DNA of 64,000 bases from Haemonchus contortus (GCA_000469685.2 LS997562.1:18615313-18679312); one strand, 5' to 3'. Numbered from the stretch's first letter, positions 1 through 13,359 are shown. Program-made: numbers and translations. The notes: generated by a model not told the origin, from the sequence alone.

Positions 1-647
1 CGCATCCCAGAACGCCTCTGAGCAAAGTTATAAATTTTTGATCTAAGCCCCGCCCACTTCAGTGCCCACCCCGCCCACCTATGGGATTTGACCTCATTTG
101 CTCTTTTACACCTTAACACCATTTTGCCGCATCCCAGAACGTTTCCAAGCAAATTTTCGTTCATTTTTGGAAAGTATCGTTCGTCTCAACGCACGCCCCA
201 CCCACCGTGGGCGGGGCTTCGCTAAGCTTATGCACGCCCAGCACGCATAAGGTCCTGCCAACTCCTTTTACTTTTTTCCTGGCCTCCGCGCCTCAATTGA
301 ATCGAGTTATGAATACATATGAAAAGTGCCGCCCACTTGGAGGCAGCTCCGCCCACAGCACGTGGGTCTCCCCCGTCGAGTTTGTTGACCCAATCCTCAC
401 CTCTGAACTTTTTTCCGACGTCTGGACCTTTTTCAAAGCCAAAATAAGGCGTTTGGCTATTCGCACCGCCCATTCCGGCACTTGTCCCGCCCCCTGTGGG
501 CGGAGCTCCGCCGAGCTCATATGTGCTCCGTTGACCTTATCTTAGGCTCCACCCATCTCTAACTTGCCCCCACCTCTAAAGTTGTTTTTCAAGGGACTAA
601 AGTTGTTTTTTAAGTGATACTGAATTTCACGTTGAACATACAGACAA

Positions 648-681
648 ACATACATACATACATACATACATACATACATAC
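648..681. repeat. (ACAT)n microsatellite
   Basis: About eight perfect ACAT units, flanked on the right by ACACACCAAACTTGTGGATT and TATATATAG, the same flank (inverted) as the (CTGT)n tract at 36310-36360. Confidence 0.95.
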
Positions 682-1489
682 AGACACACCAAACTTGTGG
701 ATTATATATAGAGATACTCTGAAGATACTCTTCTAAAAAGTGAAGATACTCTTCACTTTTTAGAAAAACTTTTTTCACGCTAAGCTAACGGCAGTCCTAA
801 AATCAACTAGTTCAATATAACAATTTCTTTGTTCGATATTTACCCGTGTTACGATAACTTAACATTATTATTATTATACGAACTGATACAATACATCTTT
901 AATTAATAAGGTACGAAACTGAAGAACGATAGTATTGCAAATACTGCGGTTTTTGGGATGACACATTCTTTTAAGGGTTCAGCGTGCGTTGTGCTATTAC
1001 ACTAGCAACAACTCATAGTATCACTTCTCACAATATAGTATTTATCATCAGAATTTGAGGCTTCAAAGGGACTACCGATGGATGAGTCGATTGAAGGACT
1101 TTCTTGGATTATTAGTTATGTATTGCTATTATTATTTCAGTAATATAGATTGTAATGCTTTTTCAGTTAGTCTGTGCTATACATGCTATACATGTAGTTT
1201 TTGAGAGTTCGTTTGAGTGAGAAGGCTCTGCAAATGATATATTAATCCACAAAACCTTGTCATTCATAGATTGGTTCCTTTGCCCACTATTACTAAGTTG
1301 GAAAATATTATTAATTCACATTTAGTTATATGTCGGTAGTATGTCCGTTGTTTAGCAAGTTATACATATTTGAAGTATAACCGTATTCAAAAATTCACTA
1401 TAAAGTACAGTTATTTAATATAAATACGAGATTATGATATTGTAACCTCTGTAACATGGTTCGGCTTCCTTTTCACTTACTTATTTTAT

Positions 1490-1790
1490 TTATTTCATAC
1501 TATCTTTTTACTATCTTTTTTCTATTCCCCTATTTTCATTCTTACTCATCTCTCTTCTCAATAGTTCACTCTTCCTCCTTTTCCTTTGCTCTTTCTCTTT
1601 CCTCTTGAGTTTTCTCTTGTCACTCTTACCTACTTGTACATACCTTTGCTTTTTCTGCTTTCTTTTCTTCCTTTTTCTCGTTACTTGTCTTCTTCTATCT
1701 TCTTTTTTCTGGCTTCTTTCTTCTTTCTTCTTCTTTCCTTTCTTCATTACTGTTCTTCTTTCCTTCTATATCCACCTTGTTCCTTTGTAC
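1490..1790. repeat. Polypyrimidine tract
   Basis: About 300 bp of almost pure C/T on the plus strand (TTCTTTTTTCTGGCTTCTTT and similar), giving artefactual Lys/Arg-rich frames on the minus strand. No gene is supported. Confidence 0.8.
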
Positions 1791-2480
1791 TTAATGTTAC
1801 CTATTCATATAACATAAACGAGGACCATACCTCTAAAAAATGTGAATTAGCGCCGACGGGATTTGCGCAAGTCAAAAAGTCGTTTTCTGATGTCCTTAGC
1901 GCTGGTCGTCCTACATGGGACTAATAGGGTTTGCCAACTCGAGGCGGCAGCCCTGCCGAACCAAGTCAGAGGGAGACTCCTATGTATGGGTTTGACCGCT
2001 AATACCCTTGGATTTCCGGTCAAAAAAACAATAAAATAATCGATTGTGATACATGTTACACAACAACCTACTTTCGAAAGGTAAGAGAAGCTGATCATTA
2101 TTTATTACATAAGTTCAGAAATAGAAAGAGGTCACAAAGTGTAATGAACAATGTAGAGTTTATAAAATAACATTAGATAATTTTTCTCATGTAACTGGAC
2201 GTGAAACGTATGCTTACAAAGAAAAAATACCACATTTAATCCATAAACATTGTTCACTGTCTTACTTGTAATGGATGTTGTAGACGGTATGTTGGGATTG
2301 CCGCTAGAAATTTGAAAGAAAGGGTAGGCGACATATGACTAATATAAGCACACAAAATAATCAGACTCCGCTATACCTACTTTCTTACATGCAGTAAGGG
2401 TTTGACTGTTTTTGTTCTTGATCCAGGTGAGAGTAATAAGAGATCTATACTTCTTTAGAAGGAGGTTTCTTATATCAAAT

Positions 2481-4674
2481 TACAGTACTCGCCGTAAGAA
2501 CTCAAAAATTTGCGATAATACCGCGAGTTCGCGTCTTTTTCGTCTTTTCTTTATAAATCGCTTTAAAATAAATTAATCGAGGAGAAAAAATACCGTTGAA
2601 CTCAGCTCATCGAGCTCTACAAGATGATACCCTAAAATGTTGAAAATGCTTTATTTTGGATTGCGCCATGCACTTGAGCTCCATCCGAAAAGTGATTGCG
2701 TGCACATGGGGTGCACGCTTTAGTCCTTGAAGGAGCTCAGTGGTCCTTGAAGATGATCTGTTTAGAATTTGCTTTGGATTGCGCCATGCACTCGATTTTA
2801 CTCAGTACAATGTGAAAATTATTATTGGTTTTGTTCAGTCCCCATTGTTCCTTTTTTGGTTTGAAGCTTGTAGATAAGTACATGCACGGTCTCTGCGCTC
2901 AACACTCCTCCATACAGGTTCCATTGAGAATATGACATCAATTTACGGCAAAATAACAAAGTCGATTTTTTTGGCATTTTTCAATTTTTGAAGGAATTTC
3001 CTCCGGAACCTGAGGAGGCGGCAGCGAGGCACTCCACCGTCGTAGACTACACTTTGTATTCTGCGAGGCAGTTATGGCACACCCTATCATAGGTCAAAAT
3101 TTCTCCCTTGGAATGGCCCCAAACTTCGAACTTCGTCAAGCCCAATTCATAAAACAATGTTTTTTCCCTTCCCGTTGGTCTTTTTGCTACTGCGTTGCAC
3201 ACTGCTAGATTCCCCGTTAAAAATCCTATCGAATGATATATAGGTCGACCCGTGACGAAAACCTCCCTCCACAACCACTTTCTGCACTAGGCCTGTCTTT
3301 GAGCGGTTTCCTGCAGGGCGTGTTTTGATACGCATGCGGCCGAGTGTTGTAGTGGCGGGAATTTGGAAGCTTTTAAATGATATTCATTTGAATGGGGGAT
3401 TAGATCTGCTGGTGGCGGAGTACTGAAGTGGCGGGAAGGGGGGTTGGATCGATTAATGATTACTTCAATGGGGGGTAAGATCTGTAGGGGACGTGGTACT
3501 GTAGTGGCGGGAAAGTGGGGCAGTTTGAATGGGGGTTTTGAGTCGGTCTGAAGGAGCGGTTTCCATCGTTCATTTATAATGTGGAGGCTGTAGATAAGTG
3601 CATCTACGGTCTCTGCACTCAACACTCCTCCTTACAGGTTCCATTGAGAATATGACATCAATTTACGGCAAAATAAGGAGTCGATTTTTTTTGGCATTTT
3701 TCAATTTTCGGAGGAGTTTTTCTCCAGAACCTGAAGAGGTGGGAGCGAGGCAATCCATTATTGTATACTGAACTTTGTGTACTGCGAAGCTATTATGGTA
3801 CACCTTATCAAAGGTTAACAGTTCTCTCCAGGCATGGCTCCAAACTTCGCTTATCGTCACACTCAAATAAAATTATGCTTTTTTCTCCTCGCCGCTTAAA
3901 TTTTTGCAATTAAGTTGTATACTGTTAGATTTACCGTAGAAAGTTCTGTCTAAGGATTGTTTCTTCCCTCAGCGGAAAGAAAAAAACGTTGTTTTATGAT
4001 TTGGGCTTGACGAAGTTCGAAGTTTGGAGCCATGCCTGGAGAGAACTGTTCATCTTTGATAAGATGTACCATAATAGCTTCGCAGTACACAAAGTTCAGT
4101 ATACAATAATGGATTGCCTCGCTCCCACCTCTTCAGGTTCTGGAGAAAAACTCCTCCAAAAATTGAAAAATGCCAAAAAATCGACTCCTTATTTTGCCGT
4201 AAATCGATGTCATTTTCTCAATGGAACCTGTAAAGAGGAGTGTTGAGTGCAGAGACCGTAGATGCGGTCATCTACAGTCTCCAACTCAAAAAAAGAACGA
4301 TGGAGACTGAACAAAACCAAAAAAACCAACAATCATTTCCACATTGTACTGAGTAAAATCGAGTGCATGGCGCAATCCAAAGCAAATTCCGAACAGATCA
4401 TCTTCAGGGACCACTGAGCTCCTTCAAGCACTAAAGCGTGCACCCCATGTCCATGCAATCACTTTTCGGATGGAGCTCAAGTGCATGGCGCAATCCAAAA
4501 TAAAGCATTTTCAACATTTTAAGGTACCATCTTGTAGAGCTCGATGAGCTGAGTTCAACGGTATTTTTTTCTCCTCGATTAATTTATTTTGAAGCGATTT
4601 ATAAAGAAAAGACGAAAAAGACGCGAACTCGCGGTATTATCGCAAATTTTTGAGTTCTTACGGCGAGTACTGTA
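2481..4674. mobile_element. 2.2-kb foldback transposon with about 690-bp inverted arms
   Basis: Left end TACAGTACTCGCCGTAAGAA and its reverse complement at the right end bound the element. The arms 2481-3150 and 3985-4674 are inverted copies with scattered differences. A third copy of the inner part of the arm lies at about 3588-3880 in the same orientation as the left arm. Open stretches (for example TKFEVWSHAWRELF at 3989-4246) recur in all three copies but show no known domain. Confidence 0.85.
3588..3880. repeat. Extra internal copy of the foldback arm
   Basis: This segment repeats the block at 2865-3150 in direct orientation, including the GTCTCTGC..CTCAACACTCCTCC portion, and the block at 3990-4290 in inverse orientation. 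It is more similar to the right arm than to the left, suggesting internal duplication after arm divergence. Confidence 0.7.
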
Positions 4675-5010
4675 CTTGTGGCACCTCTTCTACTCCTTTT
4701 AAATGATAGAATAAAGGTTTTTTAAATTACGAATCGTTTCATACCAAAAGTGCACCCGCGTTTCATGCCTTTGGTTTGTTAAGAATAGAACTAATAGGAG
4801 AAGAAGAAAAAGCAAAAGAACAAAGTCAGAAAAAAGATTATAAATATGCAATGCAACAAATTGCCAACAATAACGGAACGAAATTCAAGAAATTTGTAAC
4901 TGCCTTTTATCACATTTTTACTTTATTTTTGATTACCGAGAAAGCAGAAAAATACAAGAATGAGTAACATAATATCGTGATTATTTGTAGTAGTAGACTT
5001 TATTCTAATA

Positions 5011-6150
5011 TACCGTGGCATCAAATTTCAAATTCATCTGTAGTTAAAATGATTCTAACTGAAGGAAAAAATCATAACTTCATCTCTATAAGTATTGTTC
5101 ATGAGTATTGAATATTAGTGCTCTTCCAGCGAAGGTAGTAGTGTATTAGGTGTACTACAACACAAAATTAAAATTAGTGCTCTTCCAGCGAAGGTAGTAG
5201 TGGATTAGGTGTACTACAACACAAAATTAAATACCTGAATAAAGAAAAATTAAGAGAAATTCTAGATAAAGATTGCATATGTGCTTCGAATACATATACT
5301 AAAAGTTTGAATGAGCATCATTTTATTTGAATATTACAAAACAAGACCAAAACCTAGAGATAAAACCGTGGCATCAAATTTCAAATTCATCTGTAGTTAA
5401 AATGATTCTAACTGAAGGAAAAAATCATAACTTCACCTCTATAAGTATTGTTCATGAGTATTGAATATTAGTGCTCTTCCAGCGAAGGTAGTAGTGTATT
5501 AGGTGTACTACAACACAAAATTAAATACCTGAATGAAGAAAAATTAAGAGAAATTCTAGATAAAGATTGCATATGTGCTTCGAATACATATACTAAAAGT
5601 TTGAATGAGCATCATTTTATTTGGATATTACAAAACAAGACTTAAAAAACATTCTTCATGAAGGAACTAATAAGAGATTAGATACAGGGGTAAGTATGAA
5701 GGAATCTAAACATACTAATTGAATGCTCTAGGAATAAATATGAAATAAGTAATTTAAAAAATAATCATATTATACAATTTTCCTATAAATGTTGTCATGA
5801 GAAAATCCAGCGAAGGTAGTAGTGTATTAGGTGTATTACAACACAAAATTAAAATACCTCAATAAAGAAAAATTAAGAGAAATTCTATATAAAGATTGCA
5901 TATGTGCTTCGGATACATATACTAAAAGTTTGAATGAGCATCATTTCATTTGAACATTACAAAACAAGTCTTGAAAACATTCTTCATGAAGAAACTAGTA
6001 AGAGATTAGATACAGGGGTAAGTATGAAGGAATCTAAACATACATGCTAACTGAATGCTTTAGGAATGAATATGAAACAAGTAATTCAAAAAATAATCAT
6101 ATAATACAATTTTCCGATAAATGTCATGAGAAAATAATAAATATAATAAT
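5011..6150. repeat. A/T-rich complex tandem duplication
   Basis: A block starting CCGTGGCATCAAATTTCAAA is at 5013 and again at 5366 (offset about 353 bp); ATTAGTGCTCTTCCAGCGAA occurs at 5117, 5172 and 5468, and a related AATCCAGCGAAGG at 5804; the distal block ACAGGGGTAAGTATGAAGGA occurs at 5684 and 6013. A translated stretch (YLNKEKLREILDKDCICA) is repeated but has no recognised domain. Confidence 0.8.
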
Positions 6151-7374
6151 TATAATATAATGATTGGAAGGTGTGGCTAAAAATATTCGATTCCGCATTA
6201 AGCAGACAACAGGGATCTTTTCTGCTATGTATTCAAGAATGCTTTACTTAGGCTATCGCTTACGCTTATCGCACTCATCTAAAGCAGAACGTTTGTGCAC
6301 AGTACTTATTGTATATAACTTAATTTTCTTTCAACTCCATTCGAGAAAAATCGTCTTGAATCAGATACATGCGAAAAAACTTAACATTGATGGAGCAGCC
6401 GAAGATATCGTGAAGGAATTAGCTTTTGACGTTGTTTTCAAGTATCCGTTCCGAGGTTCACGGAGAAGTTATCACGAAGTTACACGCGACTGATTAATAC
6501 TATTAGATGGTCAAATTGAAAACAAGCTCTTTATCTCCATGTGCTTTCCATAAACTTCGAATATAAGTGCTATATTACAAACAATGGAGGTTCATTTGCA
6601 GTTTGATCAGATATTGATGCGGTTACTCGATGTTTCTCCCTCGTTCGCGTTGCAAGTTGCGGTAGTATATGCTATATCAGTGAGTTTCTATTCTGTTCAT
6701 TGACAACAAGAAAACAAAGTATGGAAATTCATGTCGTTCGTCATATTACACCACACAGTAGTCAACAAAGAAAGGAATCAGGTCCATGCCGCAAAAAAAA
6801 TGAGTAAAAGTAAAATACAATACAATACACTTGAAACTCAGTCAAGAACAAATATGCCTAACTGTGCGGTATCGATCGACTATCGGTATCGATCTAGCGC
6901 CGTCAACAGAGCCGAGCGCCAGCGTTTGACGCTCGACGCTCCTGGATGGAAGAACAACTGGCGTGATGTTGCCTTGAAGTAATGGCTTACATTAGCAGAA
7001 GCATTAATGAAGCTTTCAAGGTGGTTTGCGTCTGCGTTCAGACTAGACAAAAATATGTGATTCGAGCTTTGTAATAGCACCCTCCGATATTAAAGATAAT
7101 CACAAAAGCTGAACATTTGTGCAGGATATAGTATGAAATCATACCACTGAAATCTCAGTCGAGCATTGTAGGTTTTGCTAACCACGATGTTTCCGGAATC
7201 GAGCATTATATGAAAGTTGTAAAGGTGTTCACACAAGAAACTTATCTCTTTATATATGAGGCGGTAACTTTGTATTTCTATTTGTGGGTCGGATTGTGTG
7301 CCCTTCCAAAATTCACGTAAGCACGACGAAGATGGTGACTTTCACGTGAGCGCGTAGGAAACAGTTGTGAAAGG
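6151..7374. other. Unassigned stretch
   Basis: A 109-codon open frame (6164-6493, plus) ending in VVFKYPFRGSRRSYHEVTRD has no recognisable domain, splice partner or start context. I see no supported gene. Confidence 0.4.
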
Positions 7375-7662
7375 GTGCGCTTCGTTGCGCGTGTCCGTCG
7401 AAACTAGGTCATGCCGCAGCCGTCGCATGCGGCGGATCAGCCGCGATCTTTGACAAACGTCGCATTTGTCAGTGGGGCATACGAATTGCGCTTGGCCTAC
7501 GGCATCCAGCCAAAAGATAAGGTAACACGACAAAATGCAAATCATTCGCTCCAATGACACTTGGTGGTACTGTAACGTCATCCCGAGACTTCAGTGGGGT
7601 GCGCCGCGCACGAAGTGGGCGGGATGACCTCCTTTCGACGGACACGCGCAACGGACGTTCTC
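7375..7662 (+). mobile_element. MITE family C, copy 1 (about 290 bp)
   Basis: The ends CGTTGCGCGTGTCCGTCGAA and TTCGACGGACACGCGCAACG form inverted termini. The interior (CATGCGGCGGATCAGC, GACAAACGTCGCATTTGTCA) is shared, in inverse orientation, with 17047-17333. Confidence 0.75.
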
Positions 7663-8034
7663 CGTTGTGAAATGGAAGTCAACCGATACTGTTCATATTG
7701 GTCCTCTAACAAGTAAAAAGTAGGCGCTAGTGGGCCTAGCATGGTGCTCGCATTAGCGTGTATAGCACACTTCTCTCTCATTTATAAAGCAGAAACTTGG
7801 TGTGTCGGTTTGTCGGTTTGTGTGTATGTCGGTATGTCGGTGTGTCCGTCCGCAAACGTTTGTGATTATGATAAAGGTAGTGATATGGAAAACCCATTCT
7901 CTCAACGAAACTCTCACATTTCCCTCTTCACATGCAGTGCCAACCAACTGCGGAATATACAGCTGTTGATTGGCACTTCCTGAATCCGTGCTGTTCGTGT
8001 TGGATAGTTGGTCGGTGTCTTTCTCGGGTGAACC

Positions 8035-8880
8035 ACCTGGTTTATTTATAAAGCAGTAACTTCATCTGTCGGTTTGTCGGCATGTCGGTATGTCGGTTTG
8101 TGTGTTCGCCTGTTTGTCCGTACGTAAGAACTTATGATTAACTTTATGATTACGATAAAGGTAGTCATATGAAAAACCCAGCTCTACTCTACATTTCTTT
8201 TTACACATAAAGCATTAACTTGGTGAGTAGGGTAATGGAGTAGTGTCAGTAATGCGAAGTGAAGTGAGCACTTCAGAAATGTAATTTTGCTCTGTACTGG
8301 TGTCGTGCAATGTATGTTTGTATGTCAAGAATCAGTTCATCATTTGTCGTCAGTAATATTGTAAATAATTAATTCGGGTCAATAATTGATGCCAATTATT
8401 CAATATCTGTCAATAATTGGAGACGATAATGTAGTTGAGAGATCTCTATCCCTAGTTGACAGATTTTGTGGGCGCTAGAGGGCAAATAAAGAAGTATAAC
8501 ATGATTGTGCTCAAGTGCGTTTCTAACATACAGTTTTTTGACCTGAGGTTCAGCAGGAGAACCGAGGTGGGTGAGTCAGTCGTATGTTCAACTTACACCT
8601 CATCCTAGCTTTTTGCACGAGGTAGTCATCTCATCCCAGTACCAACGCTGCTCACCTCCTGAACGAAAACTATTTATATCCTTTCGCCTAGAACCAATCT
8701 CAGCAACGGTGAGGTCGGCTACGCCTTCCTCTGCACTCAGGCAATCAATGTTGAATAGAAGCGATATCTCGCTAACTACATCTTCTGACTACTTTGTAAA
8801 AGTGAGGAATTAGGCCTGGCGTAAGCCGATCTACCCGACTAGTGTCACGTTCATAGATTGTGTAAACTGTATGAGTAGTG
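8035..8880 (+). repeat. Long dispersed repeat family E, copy 1
   Basis: It begins with TTTATAAAGCAG, then (TGTCGG)-like simple sequence, TTATGATTACGATAAAGGTA, TTGGTGAGTAGGG, CTGTACTGGTGTCGTGC and ends near GGCGTAAGCCG. The same order is seen at 12128-12690. A partial head is also at 7778-7880. Confidence 0.65.
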
Positions 8881-9639
8881 CTGGATAAACACAAAAACAC
8901 ACGCTTCTTCACAAACTTGATGAAGTTATTTCAGCATATTTTATTCCTTTGTCAAAAAAAGCAAAGGACCGTTAAACAACGAAAAGTGGGGCCATCCATA
9001 CGAGAGGTTTGTATTTGATTTTATTCATATCTTTGCAGATCAGGAGATTGCTTGTAGAATGACGTCCTTATTTGGAAAAATACATTTCTTCCTACCTTGA
9101 CCTTGACAAGAGTTAGAAGCCTAAATATGAATCAACAAAGAAAGCTAAGCTTTCGGCTTTTCACTGGATTGTTTTCACATTTGTATTCATTGTAGACTGT
9201 GAACTGTTTGGCATATGCTCTGGCGCGTAAACGATTCGCATATAAGGGACGACACAAAGCGTCAAGTATCTAATAAAGCAGGTGAAAATTAAGGATGGCA
9301 AGAGATGCTAGGCCCGCACGCTAATCATGTTACAAGATATCGAAAGAATATAGGGAATCTTGCAATCCTTACCTTCTTTGACCTGATTGAATGACAAAAC
9401 ATTACAAAATTTGACGAAGGTTCTAAGAAAGGAAAATGCTCCGAGCTTCCTACCCATTTTGTCCTCTACGATCCTCTAGGATCAAAATGCTGCATATGTG
9501 CGATGGAACGAACAATACCGGTATCGAAAGTGACTGCAAAGTAATAAGATAATTCAACCGTATGGTGCGATTGAATAGTAACCTCCGTCTTATCTATCAC
9601 ATGTATAACCTGCCGCACTCTGATCTCTGAGATGTACGT

Positions 9640-10605
9640 CTAAGCAAAAGAACCGCAGTGTCGGAATGCTGGGTGGGAGTAAAGTTCTTCATCATCTTCG
9701 CTATTCCATTGATGTCCCTGAATGCTCCTCACGCCACGCGTTCCCTTCTACTCAGCTTCGAGGCAATGTCGTCCACCATGCTGATTTTTCTACCTAAGTA
9801 CACCTATCTAGAACATCCAAAAATACTCTTTCCGTCCAGCGCAAAGGGATCATCAGAACGAATCTAATTCTCATGAACTTTGTCCTGCAAGATGAAGTGA
9901 GCGCCGATTGTTGACTTTCACTCGCAGGTCTTCACTCTCCAAATGACGCATGGTATTCTCGACAGATTATTTTCTTACAGAATGGTGATATTCTGCTCGC
10001 GAAATAGTTGAGGAACTCACGACACATCCTTATATGAAATAAAAGACTTACGATTCAACTACTGCCTCCGTCTTGACTGTATCGAAGGCCTCTTCCGATT
10101 CGATAAATGTCAGGTACGGCAACTTGCTCTCCCGCAAACCTTTAATGAGTCTCGCGAACACGTGGGCATGTTGCAGCCCTAGGAGCCCGCGTAAAGAGCC
10201 CTGCCACAGTTCGACGACAACTGGGAAAAGGCTCTTACGATGTCCTACTATCATCCTTTCGGGACCGAACGCTGTACCATTCTTCAAGCATGACGAATTT
10301 CGATAGAGGAACTGAAAAAACGACTTATACGTCTTGCCTAAGAAGGAAGGTAAATGAAGGAGAGAAAATGCGAAGAGATTCGAGTAAAAGTAGTAGATAG
10401 CTTTCTCTACTGTCCTCCAAAAGGCGAAGGGAATGTTCCGGGAACAGCTAATGGAATTCACCTTAACATCTGCATAACTCAAAAGGGCCTTGCTGATGTT
10501 GTTCCCAGTCTCAACGGATTCAGCCTGAACTGCTGCTCTTCGCTCTTCCGTAATCTTCGGAGAGAGGGCAATCGACAAACTTAAGATTTTCTGTCTTTCT
10601 AGCAC
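9640..10605 (-). pseudogene. RTE-type non-LTR retrotransposon reverse-transcriptase remnant
   Basis: A 185-codon open block (10605-10048) begins in the region upstream of the RT palm (SYADVKVNSI, RTVEKAIYYFYSNLF, HLPSFL), skips much of the palm through internal deletion, and resumes at NGTAFGPERM and LTFIESEEAFDTVKTEAV, the RTE palm A motif (usually TFID..KAFDTVETEAV). Further along the minus strand are MRHLEWEDLRVKVNNR (around 9930) and VYLGRKISMVDDIASKLSRR (around 9790), matching the later RT region. The YADD block is lost. Confidence 0.72.
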
Positions 10606-11244
10606 TACCGTGAAGAAGTTCGAAGAACCGGTGTATTCCTAATTGACATAACGGAGTCTTCCTGTCAACTTGCAAGTGAAGAAAATCTATAACAATTGAT
10701 GAACGTCATGGAGCTTCGTTCCTTGAACTTGGCAGGTTTTTCTCCGCACAGAGAAACCCATGTTCTTCGCAAATGACAAGGTTCGTGGAATTGGTCTCGA
10801 TCTGTCGCTGTTGATTTTAAAAATAATGACCCATTGAAGACTTAAGTGGTAGGCACTCAATGCCTCAAATCGTACTCACAAAAGTTGTCGCGTCATAATA
10901 AAATCATTATCAAATGTCTTTATGAATGCAGCTCCTTTTCTCTATACATCATTAAATGAGAATCCGAGATTGTTAGTGGTCGGATAAGTGTTGCCATGAA
11001 TGATATCAAAGCAGAGAGAGCCGTGATCCTTCACTGAATCGCAAACTTCGCTGCGTAGCGGTCGTAAGCAAGAAAAAACCAAATTTCATAATCGGTATCT
11101 ATCCGTGCACTTATCCGTCTTGTCGAATGAAACATATGTATCAAAGAATCAAAGCTAAATCGTAAACAACAAAGGCGCTGGGATTCAACTGGTGATCGGA
11201 TCTTGTTCTCTATGGCTTCCTCTATCATGATGTGTCATTGTTTC

Positions 11245-11905
11245 CATCCTGCCCTATACTCCGGTTGTTTTTGCTCTCCAAGTCCACGGGATCGGGAGAT
11301 ATGGATCTTCGCTCAGACATTAATTTCGCACAAACTCCACCCCCCAGTGGACGGAATCCGGTCCTACTACCCACCATAAGTGTTCCCATCCTGCCGCCTA
11401 TACTCCTGCCAAGTTTGAACGCCCTAGAGCCAAATTGACAATTTTGGCGCCAACCTCGCCCTCTGTGGCCCGACCCTGCCACCCACCACTGATGTTCCCA
11501 CCCTGCCTTGGGTACTCTTACCGAATTCGAATTTTCTAGGTCCACTGAGACAGGCTTCATCAATTTCCAGTGAAATATTTTTTCGCACAAACCCCGCCCC
11601 CTGTGGGCGAGTTCGGCCCTGAGACCCACCATATGTGTTCCCATCCTGCCGCCTGTGCTCCTACCAAATTTGAACGTCCTAGGTCCGAGGGGACAGGAGT
11701 TATTTTTTGCTGAAACATTTTGTTCGCACGAACGCCACCCCTGTGGGCCGAGTCTGGTCTTGCCACCCACCATGTGTGTTCCCATCCTGCCGCCTGTGAT
11801 CCTACCAAATTTGAACGCCCTAGGTCCAAGGGGACATGAGTTAAGAATTTCCGTACAAACATACAGACAGACGGACAGACAGACGCGAGCGCTTTATATA
11901 AAGTA
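11245..11905 (-). repeat. Minisatellite-like array, five units of about 115-145 bp
   Basis: The block GTTCCCATCCTGCCGCC recurs at about 11250, 11378, 11492, 11637 and 11778, each with a TTTGAACGCCCTAGG-type block and a CCCGCCCCCTGTGGGC-type block. The array ends in (ACAG)n-like sequence at 11865-11885. Single related units occur at 15230-15390 and 62180-62275. Confidence 0.75.
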
Positions 11906-12127
11906 AGGATTATACTGCTGGTTTTGGCATGTGGTAAAGTGAATGGGAGCAATCGTGGGAGCATAAACGAAATAAACGCATAGCGGTTACGAACGGGAAG
12001 CTGAAGTTCCATAAATGAGAGCTTGACTGGGGCATGAAATATAGACGTTTCTTCAAATCAAGAGCGTTGATACGTATGAAAAAATTTTGTCATCCAGCGA
12101 GTAACGATACATTACTGTGGTGTTATC

Positions 12128-12690
12128 TCTCTTATTTCAAAGCAGTAGCTCTGCGTATCGGTTTGTCGGTGGTTTGTACGTCGGCATGAGGGTTTGCAGG
12201 TCTGTCCGTCCGCAAAACTTTATGATTACGATGAAGTTAGTAATATGGAAAATTCTATACCCCTTTTCATATATGAAGCAGTTACTTGGTGGGTAGGTCA
12301 ACAGAATAGAGTAAGTACTGCGGAGTGAAGGGAGCAATGTGAAGGTACTTCGAAGCCGTGATTTCGAACTGTACTGGCATCGTGCTGTGCCTGCCTTTAC
12401 AAAAATCGGAGGTGATAGTGTAGTTGGGGGACCTCCAATTTCCTTCAACATAATTTCATCATAAGGGGTCAGCCCATGACTATGCTCATTGGCGTTTCTT
12501 AGCCGGAAACATACTTTTTGACCTTTGCTCCAGGAGGGAAGAGTTACCGAAGTAGGTGAGCCAACTAAATATATAACTCATAGAGAAGCGACGTCCCTCC
12601 CGCCCTCTAACTGCACTTTCAAACACTTGGTAAAGTAAGAAATGAGGGCCGGCGTAAGCCGGGCGACCGGACCGGTCGCTCAATATAGCA
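12128..12690 (+). repeat. Long dispersed repeat family E, copy 2
   Basis: Same landmarks as copy 1 (TTTATGATTACGATGAAGTT, TTGGTGGGTAGG, CTGTACTGGCATCGTGCTG, GACCTTTGCTCC, GGCGTAAGCCGG), with deletions relative to it. Confidence 0.65.
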
Positions 12691-13359
12691 TGGCCCGCAA
12701 ACAGTATACCGATAACTTCACGCGAGAAAGGATTACTGGTAAAGTCGAAGAAGGCTGAACCACAACGAATGTGCCACAAGTGCACGGTGTCACCCATTGT
12801 TCGCGTGAATGGATAGCCTTCCGAACCTCTCTTGCACCATCCAGGAGGATGGGTGGTGGTCGGGCAACATCAACTGCGCCTAGATTGTGCACCGAGCAAG
12901 AAGAGGTTCACGTCAACTAGCTTCGGCAATTGCAATAACATACAGTAGGACTTCTATACGAGCCATCTAGAGCACTGCAGTTGCACGACAACTGCATCGG
13001 CGAGGCCATTTGCTGTCGTACCAGGAGCATAGCCCAAATAGAAATGTGAAAAATTAAGCCATTTGCTCGTTTTGGATGAGAACAGATTCGGTTTCATTGG
13101 TGATTCTGGACACACCTTCATAAAAAGAAAAGATGGGATTACGTAGCTTTCCAGGAACATTGTCGAGCGTGATCGTTCCGGCGGTCGACGCAATATGCCA
13201 TGAGTAGGCAATGCTGCATGGCCATATGGTCCCCTCATTTTCGAGCATGAAACTGCAACTAGCACATGTGTGATGCCCACGGTAGACCCATTGCAGTAAA
13301 TCGAAATGCAAGCTCATTACCAACCTTGCGGAAAGTGTGTAATCACGTTGCATATGTGA
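12691..13359 (-). other. Unassigned stretch with long minus-strand open frames
   Basis: Open frames at 12797-12486 (HIRCGSAFFDFTSNPFSREV) and 13455-13054 (WVYRGHHTCASCSFMLENEG) look less random than most of the intergenic DNA, but the first runs into repeat family E and the second into a hairpin. They could be remnants of an unknown element; no function is proposed. Confidence 0.3.

Larger units (their letters stand above)
1..2480. other. Non-coding repeat-rich stretch at the window start
   Basis: CGCATCCCAGAACG occurs at 1 and 128 (tandem unit of about 127 bp). CCCACCGTGGGCGGGGC-type blocks (200-540) belong to the same family as 11245-11905. The remainder, apart from the microsatellite and the pyrimidine tract, shows nothing I can assign. 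Confidence 0.6.

Noticed and set aside
1511..1747. Lys/Arg-rich minus-strand frame
   Set aside because: Direct translation of a polypyrimidine tract; no start context, splice site or homology.
11225..12012. Overlapping minus-strand frames of 150-186 codons with repeated GWEH..WWV motifs
   Set aside because: They are translations of the five-unit GC-rich tandem array, and the same peptides appear wherever the repeat unit occurs.
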